64,000 nt of DNA from Tritrichomonas musculus (lineage: Eukaryota; Parabasalia; Tritrichomonadida; Tritrichomonadidae), in NCBI GenBank assembly GCA_039105265.1, contig JAPFFF010000003.1, positions 558,001 through 622,000 on the forward strand, in the 5' to 3' direction. How positions within the stretch are numbered: the stretch's first letter is position 1; the number at the start of each line of letters is the position of its first letter. The position numbers and the translations under genes were made by a program. Below are positions 56,507-64,000 of this stretch, piece by piece. The notes under the pieces are model-generated. The model was not told where the DNA came from and did no database searches. It saw nothing but the letters and a program-made list of their open reading frames with translations.

Positions 56507-58492
56507 TTATTTATTGTTTTTTTTGTCGATCTTTAACTGTTCAAAATAATATGAAGCTAATAAAACTTTGTCCTTTTGAATCTCTGAAAGTGATTGGGGA
56601 TCTGCTTTTTTCACATTTTGTTCATTAATTGAGAAAGTAATAGCTTCTTCTCCAACAAATGCAACAACTCTGTTTTCACTTATGGCAAATTTTAATATAT
56701 ATGTAGCTTCACTATCAAATTTATCATTTATTTCTTTGTAATTTGAGTGATGATTGACTACTTGCTTTTCTTTAATTTCATTTTCAGCACCATTTAAATC
56801 ATTAAATTGAAGTATGCATAATTTCTCACCAAGATATTGTTTATGAAATTCTTCTAAGATTTCTTTGAGATTTTGAGTTCCATCTACATCTTGAATAATA
56901 GTGTGATCGGAAGATAAAAAATCCATTCCATCAATAAAGAGTAGCTTAACATGTTCTTCGAGATCATTAAGGTCTTGCGTAAGTTTACTTTTTTCTTCCA
57001 CTTCTATATAATTACTGAAATTAAAATCTGGATTTACTATATTTAAAATAGTCGCAACTGTGCGCATTGGATTTATAAATCGCTTAAAAACTTGATAGTG
57101 AGTGCAATATAAAGCAATAAAGAGCAAAATGTTATGCCTTAATGGAGATGTAAAATTAATTTCGCCATCTATATCAACTTCATCTTTGATTAATTTATTT
57201 AATTTTGTAATAATATCTTCTTTTTCTACTATTTCTTCTTTTTCTTCCTCTTCCTCTTTTTCTTCTTTATCTTCTTTTTCCTCTTCCTCTACTATATTTG
57301 GAAAATCTACTTTACCTACAGTTTCATTGGACGTAGTTACTGTTTGATCTTCATTTCCAGTATTTTTTTGATTTTCATTTCCTTGATCATTTATTATTAT
57401 ATCTTTCTCTCTAACTTCTTGCTTGCTACTTTCATCTTCTTTACGGTTATTTGATTGACTAATATTTCCTTCCGATTTTTTGCCTCCTTTCATGGCAGCA
57501 ATTAACGAAATTTTCTTAATTTTCTTAATTTTCTTTTTTTTCTTCGTTTTCTTTCCTTTCTTTTTTCCTTTTTTATTTGTATCTTCTTCTTCATCATCAC
57601 TCCCTTTATCGCCATCATCACTCCCTTTATCGTCATCATCACTCTTTTTATCTTCATCATCACTCCTTTTATCGTCATCATCACTCTCTTTATCTTCATC
57701 ATCACTCTTTTTATCTTCATCATCACTCCTTTTATCGTCATCATCACTCTCTTTATCTTCATCATCACTCCTTTTATCTTCATCATCATCATCATTCATT
57801 TTATCGTCATCTTTATCACTATCATTCTTGCTATTTTTAACATCATTCTCTTTATCTTCATCATTATCATCTTCGTCAGAGTTAGCATCACCTTTGCTAT
57901 TGTCATATTCACTATCATCATCTTCACTATTACTTTCTTTTTCACTTTTCTTTTTATTTTTTTTCTTGTGAGATTTCTTTTTCGAGCGCATTCTTTTTTT
58001 ATTTCTTTTTTTAGGAGTATCTCTTTTTTCTTTAACATTTTCGCCACTATCATCATTATTTTCGTCACTATCATCATTATTTTCACACTCATCATTACCA
58101 TTATTTTCATCATTATTTATATTGTTTTCTTCATCATCACTTTCGGTATCACTACTAACTATCTTTTTAATTTTTTTCTTCAAACCTTTTTTTTTTAAAT
58201 TTTTTTTATTTCTCTTTTTAATTTTTTTAGCATTATTATTGTCTTCATCACTATTATTTTCTTCTTCATCGCCATCTTTGCTTCCGCTATCTTCATCTTT
58301 GCTTTCGCTATCTTCATCTTTGCTTTCATTATCTTCACCTTTGCTTTGATCAACTTTTTTTTTTAATATTTTTTTTTTATTTTTTGCTTTTTTGCTTGAA
58401 AACTTTTTTGGAGTTCTCTTTTTGGTAGTTTTCTTTTGAGTATCATTATTTTCATCATATTCATTATTTTCTTCTTCTGAAGAATCACTCAT
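56507..58492 (-). CDS. Acidic/lysine-rich low-complexity protein with unique C-terminal domain
   Basis: A 661-residue protein. Residues 1 to about 330 alternate Asp/Glu/Ser runs and Lys/Arg runs, including tandem DDEDKKSDDEDKESDDDD-type units of 8 residues. Lys-rich blocks (KKKGKKTKKKKKIKKIKK) look like nuclear or nucleolar localisation signals. Residues about 440-655 form a folded-looking domain (LRHNILLFIALYCTHYQVF, then LCILQFNDLNGAENE and ILKFAISENRVVAFVGEEAI) that I do not recognise. The layout recalls nucleolar or chromatin chaperone-like proteins, but this rests on composition alone. The frame is uninterrupted through more than 900 bases of repetitive sequence, which supports a real gene. 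Confidence 0.6.
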   Translation of the reverse strand: MSDSSEEENNEYDENNDTQKKTTKKRTPKKFSSKKAKNKKKILKKKVDQSKGEDNESKDEDSESKDEDSGSKDGDEEENNSDEDNNNAKKIKKRNKKNLKKKGLKKKIKKIVSSDTESDDEENNINNDENNGNDECENNDDSDENNDDSGENVKEKRDTPKKRNKKRMRSKKKSHKKKNKKKSEKESNSEDDDSEYDNSKGDANSDEDDNDEDKENDVKNSKNDSDKDDDKMNDDDDEDKRSDDEDKESDDDDKRSDDEDKKSDDEDKESDDDDKRSDDEDKKSDDDDKGSDDGDKGSDDEEEDTNKKGKKKGKKTKKKKKIKKIKKISLIAAMKGGKKSEGNISQSNNRKEDESSKQEVREKDIIINDQGNENQKNTGNEDQTVTTSNETVGKVDFPNIVEEEEKEDKEEKEEEEEKEEIVEKEDIITKLNKLIKDEVDIDGEINFTSPLRHNILLFIALYCTHYQVFKRFINPMRTVATILNIVNPDFNFSNYIEVEEKSKLTQDLNDLEEHVKLLFIDGMDFLSSDHTIIQDVDGTQNLKEILEEFHKQYLGEKLCILQFNDLNGAENEIKEKQVVNHHSNYKEINDKFDSEATYILKFAISENRVVAFVGEEAITFSINEQNVKKADPQSLSEIQKDKVLLASYYFEQLKIDKKNNK

Positions 58493-59524
58493 GATTAATA
58501 TTTGATATATGACATATTGGACGCATTAGTATTTCAAAATTGGGGAATAAAATATCTTAGCAAAAAATATATTTTAAAACAATTAAATACAAAATTTTAT
58601 TAAAATAATATACATTACTTATAAATAAACCTAAAATTATTATACTTAAATTAGTTTCATCGAGATAAAAGTTTAATTCAACCTCGTAACTTTTTTAAAA
58701 AAAATCACAGTCAAAAAAAGCGCAATACTTTGTCAAAACTATTCGTTTTGTATTTTTAAATTAAAAACTTTAATATCATTTTCAAAACTTAGTTTTTTAT
58801 TCGAAAATGAGAGACAATAAAGATATTGTTCTGTTTAAAAGTAAATAATAACGATATTATAATTATTCATCATACTTTTAATATTAAATAACTTATTTAA
58901 TATAAATAATACTAGTTATTTAATTCTATATTTGCATATTAATTAATGGTTATTTTGAATACCTTATTTGCTGTAAATAATTCAAATAATTAAAACTAAA
59001 ATAATGAAGAATTTTGATATTATGAATATTAATATTTATTAACTTATTTATATACTTAATATATTTTTATATGAATTATGATTATTATGTATTTTATTTA
59101 TATTAATTTTTGCTATATATTATGATATATGGAAAATATTCACAAAAAAATTTAACTTAAATTTTCATAAACAATTGAATTCTAGATATAAAAATATCTA
59201 TTTATTTTGTTTAAAACAGTTTTGTTTTAATTAATTCATTAAAATTTCAAAGTAAATTTTAGTTTTTTATCATTATATCATATTTATTTTATTATAAATA
59301 TTAATATCTAAGAATAATATGATCAAAAACACCATTGCTCTAATTTTAATCAATTTTTGAATTTAAAAATCATTATATCAAGATTAAAATCTTTAAAATA
59401 GTGTTTTGGTCGAAAATTTTATAATTGGACAATTAAATCAAAACTTTTTATTCAAAAAATAAAGTATTGAATTTTTTTTATTCAAACATTTTAAAATTTC
59501 TCGTAAATAACGTGCCTATTTAAA
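58493..59524. other. AT-rich divergent intergenic region
   Basis: About 1 kb between two divergent genes, so it should hold both promoters. It is AT-rich with no gene. Near 59,321-59,412 an imperfect long hairpin is visible (gatcaaaaacacca against tagtgttttggtc with matching tracts inside), which could be an old MITE. Confidence 0.35.
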
Positions 59525-61690
59525 ATGAATGAAGAATCTAATAATACTATCAACAGAATCGAAAAATTGTGCCAAAAATATGAAGAGACAGCTAAAACTT
59601 TATCTAAACCAGTTGCGTTTATCACCAAGCCTTTTGAGAATCAGCTAAATTCAGAAGTATCTATTGTCTTCAAACAAGCTTCAAAGATTTTACGAAGGAC
59701 CATTGATATCTCATCTGATGATTCAAATTTCTCTACTCCTGAAATCGCTTCATTAAATGGTCAATTAAAAGATTTAAACGAACAACTCGATAATCGCTCA
59801 AACGCATTTTATGAATCACTTAAATCTGCTAAAAAAGTCATAACTAGTAAAATAAATAACCTCGAAAGCGAATATCAAAATAAAACCGACATGATTATAT
59901 CTGATAATGAAAACCAAAAATCCGAAATTGAAAAAGAAATTCAAAATATCCAAGATTCCTTTAATTCAAAGCTCAAAGAAGAATTATCCCCTCATTTGAA
60001 AGAGCAGTCAGAAATCCAATCCAAATTAATGAAATTAAAAAGCGATTATGAAAAAACGAATCAGAATCTAATAACATCAGTTAGGAGCGCAAAAGAAAAA
60101 ATAAAAGATTTCGAAAGACAAAAAGAAGATTATCAAGATGAAACTACAGTTGAAAAAATGCAAGAGGATCTAAATAACATGGAAATTAATTATCAAGACC
60201 AAATTAAACAAAAGAAAGAAGAACAGAAAATGTTAAACGAAGATTTAAATTCAATTCAGTCCTATTATAATTCTGAAGAAACACGACTACAAGACTTATT
60301 AACACAAATTGAAACATCATCAAATGAAAATATTAAGAAATCGTTAGATGCACAAAATGCCAATCATCAACAAATGAAAGCTAAATTAGAAAATGAATAC
60401 AAAAGGAAAGAATTTGAATTAAAACGTCTTATTGACAAAGAAGAGCAAACAAACTCAGTTTCAGTTGAAAAATTGCAGTCAGAAATCGATGAACAAAAGA
60501 AGCTCTACAAAGATGCTCACGATAGATACAAAAATGCTCTCCACGAACTTGAATCTAAGATCAACACTCAACTTGCTGAAAGAGAGTTAGAGAAACAGAA
60601 TATTGAGAAAATTCAAGCGAAAACTTTAAAGCAGATGGCCAATCGTCATCGTGAACAATTAGCTGCAATCAAGAAAGAGAACGAGTTAGCTCGTTCATCT
60701 CTTGAACAAAAACTTCAAAATGCCCAAAGAAGCCCTCAACCTCCCAAAAAATCAAATGCCAGCAACTTATCAAATGTAAAACCAGATAATATCTCAAGCA
60801 AGCCAGTTTATCAACCTTCTCTTCCATCAACAACTCTGCCAGGGAATAAAACTGCTCCACGAAGAAGATATGCTCAAAAAGCCAACTCAATTACACAAAA
60901 ACCACCACAGCCCATCTCCAGACCATTTATAACAGAGACAGGTTCTGTCAATTCAGAATATGACACTGAGATTTCAGATTTAATGAATAAATTTAATTTT
61001 GCTTCAAAGATGGAAACAGAAACTTTTCAAAGAGCAGTTGATTCGGTTCAGAAAAAGTCAATTTACAGCACAGAAATATCTCGGCTCGGTATTTCACGTG
61101 CTAAACGTCATTTAGAGCAGCTTCAGATCGAAAAAGAAAACTTATCTTCTCGATTGAAGTTATTATCTGAAAAAAGTGCTACAGATTCCCAAAACGAATC
61201 TGAAGCCAAGCTTCATTCGCGAATCTCAGCTCAATACAATGTTATTATGGATTTGAAAAACTCAATTCAAAAGCTGAAAAATGAAAAATCGTCCAAACTC
61301 GATCTTTCAACCATTCAAGCTGAACACAGAAAAGAATTGGAGAAAATGCGATCAAGATTGACAACCTTAGAGAACTCGAATAGGAAAAAAGTTCAACAAG
61401 TTCGAGAAAGTTACGTTAAAAAGATCCAAAATGAAGTAGAAATGAGAGAAAAGACATTAAATGAAATTAATCAGAAGATTGAAGATTTAACTGAAGAAAT
61501 AAAGAAAACAAAGGAAATTATTAACGATGGTTCAATTAAGGAGCATCAGGAATGGATGAGAATAAGAAAGGAAGTATCAGATTCAACTCACAGAATTAAT
61601 TCAAATGATGGCGAAGCATCGAGAAATACAGGATCTGTACAAATGCTTCCAGTAGAGCCCAAGTCATTCTTGCCACTTTTGAAGCATTAG
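59525..61690 (+). CDS. Long coiled-coil protein
   Basis: A 721-residue cytoskeletal-type protein. Residues about 65-400 and 530-690 are long heptad-rich coiled coils (for example LNEQLDNRSNAFYESLKSAK and EHRKELEKMRSRLTTLENSN). They are separated by a Pro/Ser/Thr-rich hinge at about 400-475 (PQPPKKSNASN, PPQPISRPF). There is no motor, membrane or enzymatic motif. Such proteins are abundant in trichomonads, where they build the costa, axostyle-associated fibres and basal-body structures; which of these applies cannot be told. The start is the first ATG after an AT-rich leader. Confidence 0.7.
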   Translation: MNEESNNTINRIEKLCQKYEETAKTLSKPVAFITKPFENQLNSEVSIVFKQASKILRRTIDISSDDSNFSTPEIASLNGQLKDLNEQLDNRSNAFYESLKSAKKVITSKINNLESEYQNKTDMIISDNENQKSEIEKEIQNIQDSFNSKLKEELSPHLKEQSEIQSKLMKLKSDYEKTNQNLITSVRSAKEKIKDFERQKEDYQDETTVEKMQEDLNNMEINYQDQIKQKKEEQKMLNEDLNSIQSYYNSEETRLQDLLTQIETSSNENIKKSLDAQNANHQQMKAKLENEYKRKEFELKRLIDKEEQTNSVSVEKLQSEIDEQKKLYKDAHDRYKNALHELESKINTQLAERELEKQNIEKIQAKTLKQMANRHREQLAAIKKENELARSSLEQKLQNAQRSPQPPKKSNASNLSNVKPDNISSKPVYQPSLPSTTLPGNKTAPRRRYAQKANSITQKPPQPISRPFITETGSVNSEYDTEISDLMNKFNFASKMETETFQRAVDSVQKKSIYSTEISRLGISRAKRHLEQLQIEKENLSSRLKLLSEKSATDSQNESEAKLHSRISAQYNVIMDLKNSIQKLKNEKSSKLDLSTIQAEHRKELEKMRSRLTTLENSNRKKVQQVRESYVKKIQNEVEMREKTLNEINQKIEDLTEEIKKTKEIINDGSIKEHQEWMRIRKEVSDSTHRINSNDGEASRNTGSVQMLPVEPKSFLPLLKH

Positions 61691-61921
61691 AAATTTTTTG
61701 TATTTTGAATAAAATATTTTTGTTTTTTTAACTTTTTAATAACGTATAACGTATAAGTTATTATTTTTATTGAAAAAATCATTTTCATATATGGAGCTTG
61801 AATTTACTTATTTCTAAAAAAAAATGTTTATATGTTCATATGCATATAGATATACGCCTAGTAATTAAAAATTTATTTTCGTTTGAACTAAGATTGATAA
61901 TACATAATTCCAATATTTATA

Positions 61922-62656
61922 TCATGGTAATTTACCTTCTGATTTAAGACCATTCATTAATGCAAGTGCAACAAGAAGTTTAGTATCCGAGGTTATTTTT
62001 TCAGCTTCTTCAAATTTAACTAATTTAAGAACAATTTGCTCATGTTCATCTTCACCTCCAATTCTTCCATTAATTCGGACAATTTCATCATGAGGCAATT
62101 TTGTCCTCCAAAGGTAAAACCGGAGGTATTCATCACTTACATAACCTACAAAATAAATTCCGGGGTATTCATCACCATATGCTAGCTGAGTCAGATCAAT
62201 TAAATCTTTGGCATTAGCATGAATTCCACATTCTTCCTCAAGTTCTTTAATAGCAATTCCTCTAAAATCTCCAGTAGTTCCATCTACCATTCCTGCTGGA
62301 ATTTCTAAAAAACCACTTTCTCCTGTTGGAACGCGTGGTTGCTTAACTAATACCGTCCATTTCTCATTTGTATCTTCATCTGTTATTTCAAGAAGTAGTG
62401 TAACAGCTGCCCCTCGAAGAAGAATAACTCTATCAACTATTTTATTGTTGATTTCAAGTGTTGCTTTAATTTTGACAAAGCCAACACGCCCTGATGTAAA
62501 TCTATCAACTGATTGAAGTTCAATTGACTTGAGATTAAAAGTTGAATCTAAAGAATTTAACCAGTTTGGAATTAAATTTGTTTCAAGGGCTTCTTCCCAT
62601 TTTGGTGGGTCTGAAACAGTTACTGGAATTTGTTTACCACGAAAATTAATAAACAT
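61922..62656 (-). CDS. Nudix hydrolase, ADP-sugar diphosphatase (plant NUDT14-like)
   Basis: A 244-residue enzyme from the first real ATG (MFINFRGKQIPVTV); the frame is open 87 bases further upstream, but that part is Lys/Asn-rich and lacks ATG. The Nudix box is FLEIPAGMVDGTTGDFRG followed by KELEEECGI, which supplies the metal-binding glutamates; the usual Arg is Lys. The IPAGM-D ... GDF-G-A form and the ~240-residue length match plant NUDT14 and related sugar-nucleotide pyrophosphatases, which split ADP-glucose or ADP-ribose into AMP and sugar phosphate. The substrate is inferred. It converges with the coiled-coil gene, leaving 231 bases between the stops. Confidence 0.85.
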   Translation of the reverse strand: MFINFRGKQIPVTVSDPPKWEEALETNLIPNWLNSLDSTFNLKSIELQSVDRFTSGRVGFVKIKATLEINNKIVDRVILLRGAAVTLLLEITDEDTNEKWTVLVKQPRVPTGESGFLEIPAGMVDGTTGDFRGIAIKELEEECGIHANAKDLIDLTQLAYGDEYPGIYFVGYVSDEYLRFYLWRTKLPHDEIVRINGRIGGEDEHEQIVLKLVKFEEAEKITSDTKLLVALALMNGLKSEGKLP

Positions 62657-63050
62657 TTTGGCGTTGTAGTTATTCTTTTTTATTTCATTTTTTTTTTTCA
62701 AAGGATTATTGAATTTTTTTTCAATATAATTCTTAGAGCTCAAAGAATCATAATTGGATAATGCTTAGAAATCATTAACAGTAATATTTCTCGATTTCAC
62801 AAATAAGATTTACTAATATTTTGCATTTTCTAAAATTTTGAACATGATTAAGAGTTAAAAAATACAAATATTTCTTTTTAATTTTGACGTTTAAAAACTT
62901 CATTTAATTAATCGACATCTTAATTTTAAGTTCAATAATATAAATGTTAAATATTGAAAGATGCTTATTTAGTTTTATGCCACTAAAATAATAATATTCT
63001 AAATAAAAATCATTTTATCAATAATTATATGAGAATGGTAAAGGAGTAAA
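62657..63050. other. AT-rich upstream region of the Nudix gene
   Basis: About 390 bases between the Nudix start and the 3' end of the deubiquitinase gene, both on the minus strand. It includes an open but probably untranslated Lys/Asn-rich stretch to 62,743. There are no repeats. Confidence 0.35.
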
Positions 63051-63926
63051 TTATTTTTGTTTTCTGTAAAAGAAAAGTGCAGGCCAGAAAAAGCTTGGAG
63101 TCAAAAATGTATCATTTCTTAATATCGAGTCATCTCCTTTCTTTTCAACATTTTGGTCATTGAATAAATACCAATCCTTTTGCTTTGCTAGTTTAATTAG
63201 AGCAACTGCATGATCAGCATTTGCTCCTTGATAACAGACTAAACCAAATAATTCATATTTGACTTCTGTTTTACATTTTGATAGGTCTTTGTCGGCAGCA
63301 ATGTAATCAAATGGCTCTGGAAGAGTCAGGAAAGGTTCAGGATGAATCCTTTCAATGAAATTTTTGTCTTGCCTCAAAAGAAGTACATCTGGCAAGTAAA
63401 ATAGTTTATCAAGATGATGTAAAAACGATGTTTTATTGTCACCAGGATCAGTTAAAATACAGTAAATAAAGTTCATCACTTCCTCTGGAGAATTTGGAGT
63501 CTGTTGATAAATTTTCATCATTTGAAGGGAACCAAGTGGAGAATTAAGAGAATGAAAATCTGGCCTATAGTTTCCGAGAAGAGTAGCAAATAATTCAAAA
63601 TACGCATCAACAGCATAAAATGAATCTTTACCAGATGACTCTTGCTCAACAAAAATTAAACGATTGTTGGCTTTAAGTTTTGTAACTAATTTTCGATTAT
63701 CAACTTCGTTACCTGGCTTTAATAATGTTTCAAAATGTCTTTGGAGTTCTTTAAGGCAATCAATTGAAGATTGATCATTTTTTATTTGTAATTTTGATGA
63801 ATCAAACGAAATGATTTTTTTTCGAAATTCTGGATTACGAAAAATACATTGTGTTGCTGATTGAAACCAACAAGTATTTCCAATGCGATTTGGAATACCA
63901 ACTGGAGTTGGTTCGCTTTCTGTCAT
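63051..63926 (-). CDS. Compact USP-family ubiquitin hydrolase (peptidase C19)
   Basis: A 291-residue cysteine protease that removes ubiquitin. The Cys box is NRIGNTCWFQSATQCIF with the nucleophile at Cys19 and the oxyanion-hole Asn just before it. The His box is YQGANADHAVALIKLAK near residue 246, followed by WYLFNDQNV, which places the third catalytic residue. The family normally has Tyr after the Cys (TCY) and about 300-350 residues, so this is a short catalytic core without extra domains; Trp replaces that Tyr. The middle is divergent, and the CxxC zinc pairs seen in many USPs are not apparent. The start is the first ATG. Confidence 0.85.
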   Translation of the reverse strand: MTESEPTPVGIPNRIGNTCWFQSATQCIFRNPEFRKKIISFDSSKLQIKNDQSSIDCLKELQRHFETLLKPGNEVDNRKLVTKLKANNRLIFVEQESSGKDSFYAVDAYFELFATLLGNYRPDFHSLNSPLGSLQMMKIYQQTPNSPEEVMNFIYCILTDPGDNKTSFLHHLDKLFYLPDVLLLRQDKNFIERIHPEPFLTLPEPFDYIAADKDLSKCKTEVKYELFGLVCYQGANADHAVALIKLAKQKDWYLFNDQNVEKKGDDSILRNDTFLTPSFFWPALFFYRKQK

Positions 63927-64000
63927 TTGTATAATATTATAAGATTATTCGCTCTGAATTTTTTGAATAAAAAATCAGGAAAACTAGAGTATTGGCAAAT
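63927..64000. promoter_or_regulatory. Presumed promoter side of the USP gene
   Basis: The last 74 bases of the window lie upstream of the minus-strand deubiquitinase. They are AT-rich with ataatattataa near the start codon. Too short to say more. Confidence 0.25.

Noticed and set aside
57480-57971. Plus-strand Ser/Leu-rich frames opposite the acidic protein
   Set aside because: They are shadows of the Asp/Lys codon repeats on the other strand; composition is fully explained by that.
35959-64000. tRNA, rRNA or snRNA genes in the host part
   Set aside because: I saw no cloverleaf with A and B boxes and no rRNA-like GC-rich block; absence by eye is not proof.

Overview
The window looks like nuclear DNA of a trichomonad parabasalid, most like Tritrichomonas. 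It is very AT-rich and the host genes are single uninterrupted frames in the standard code. The host gene set fits: a very large multi-pass cyclase-like receptor, a GT61-type glycosyltransferase, a Rab GTPase and a FHA-RING protein. The first ~36 kb is a stack of Polinton (Maverick)/Polinton-like virus elements, as expected of trichomonads. The species call is inference from gene families; no rRNA or other marker gene is present.

Positions 1-35.9 kb hold three virus-like elements, which appear nested. Element 1 (window edge to about 18,480) carries a major-capsid-like protein, several small genes, a D5-like SF3 helicase, a bZIP-like protein, a tandem-repeat array, an OTU-protease/protein-primed DNA polymerase B fusion, a probable penton protein and a 2,124-residue fibre-like protein. 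It appears to sit inside the capsid gene of element 2 (about 18,482-31,873). Element 2 has the same gene order on the structural side, but no polymerase or helicase is visible, and it has two giant fibre-like genes. Element 2 in turn abuts element 3 (about 31,874-35,860), a decayed classical Maverick with recognisable integrase and polymerase remnants. The right ends of elements 1 and 2, and a third isolated site at 52 kb, share one signature: a GC-rich hairpin, one base, then TATACTAYT.

Positions 35.9-48.9 kb are host genes, all on the plus strand: GT61 glycosyltransferase, Rab GTPase, FHA-RING protein, a 1,551-residue multi-pass protein with PAS-like and degenerate nucleotide-cyclase-like domains, and a WD40 protein resembling WDR6.

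Positions 48,960-55,978 form a 7.0-kb DNA transposon with 173-bp inverted repeats (five mismatches) and a 9-bp target duplication, features typical of Mutator-like elements. No transposase is visible. Nested inside are a mariner-type MITE (TA duplication), an 820-bp inverted-repeat element with an 8-bp duplication, satellite arrays, and a fragment of a virus-like helicase with the hairpin signature.

Positions 56.5-63.9 kb return to host genes: an acidic/lysine-rich protein and, on alternating strands, a long coiled-coil protein, a Nudix sugar-nucleotide hydrolase of the plant NUDT14 type, and a compact USP-family deubiquitinase.
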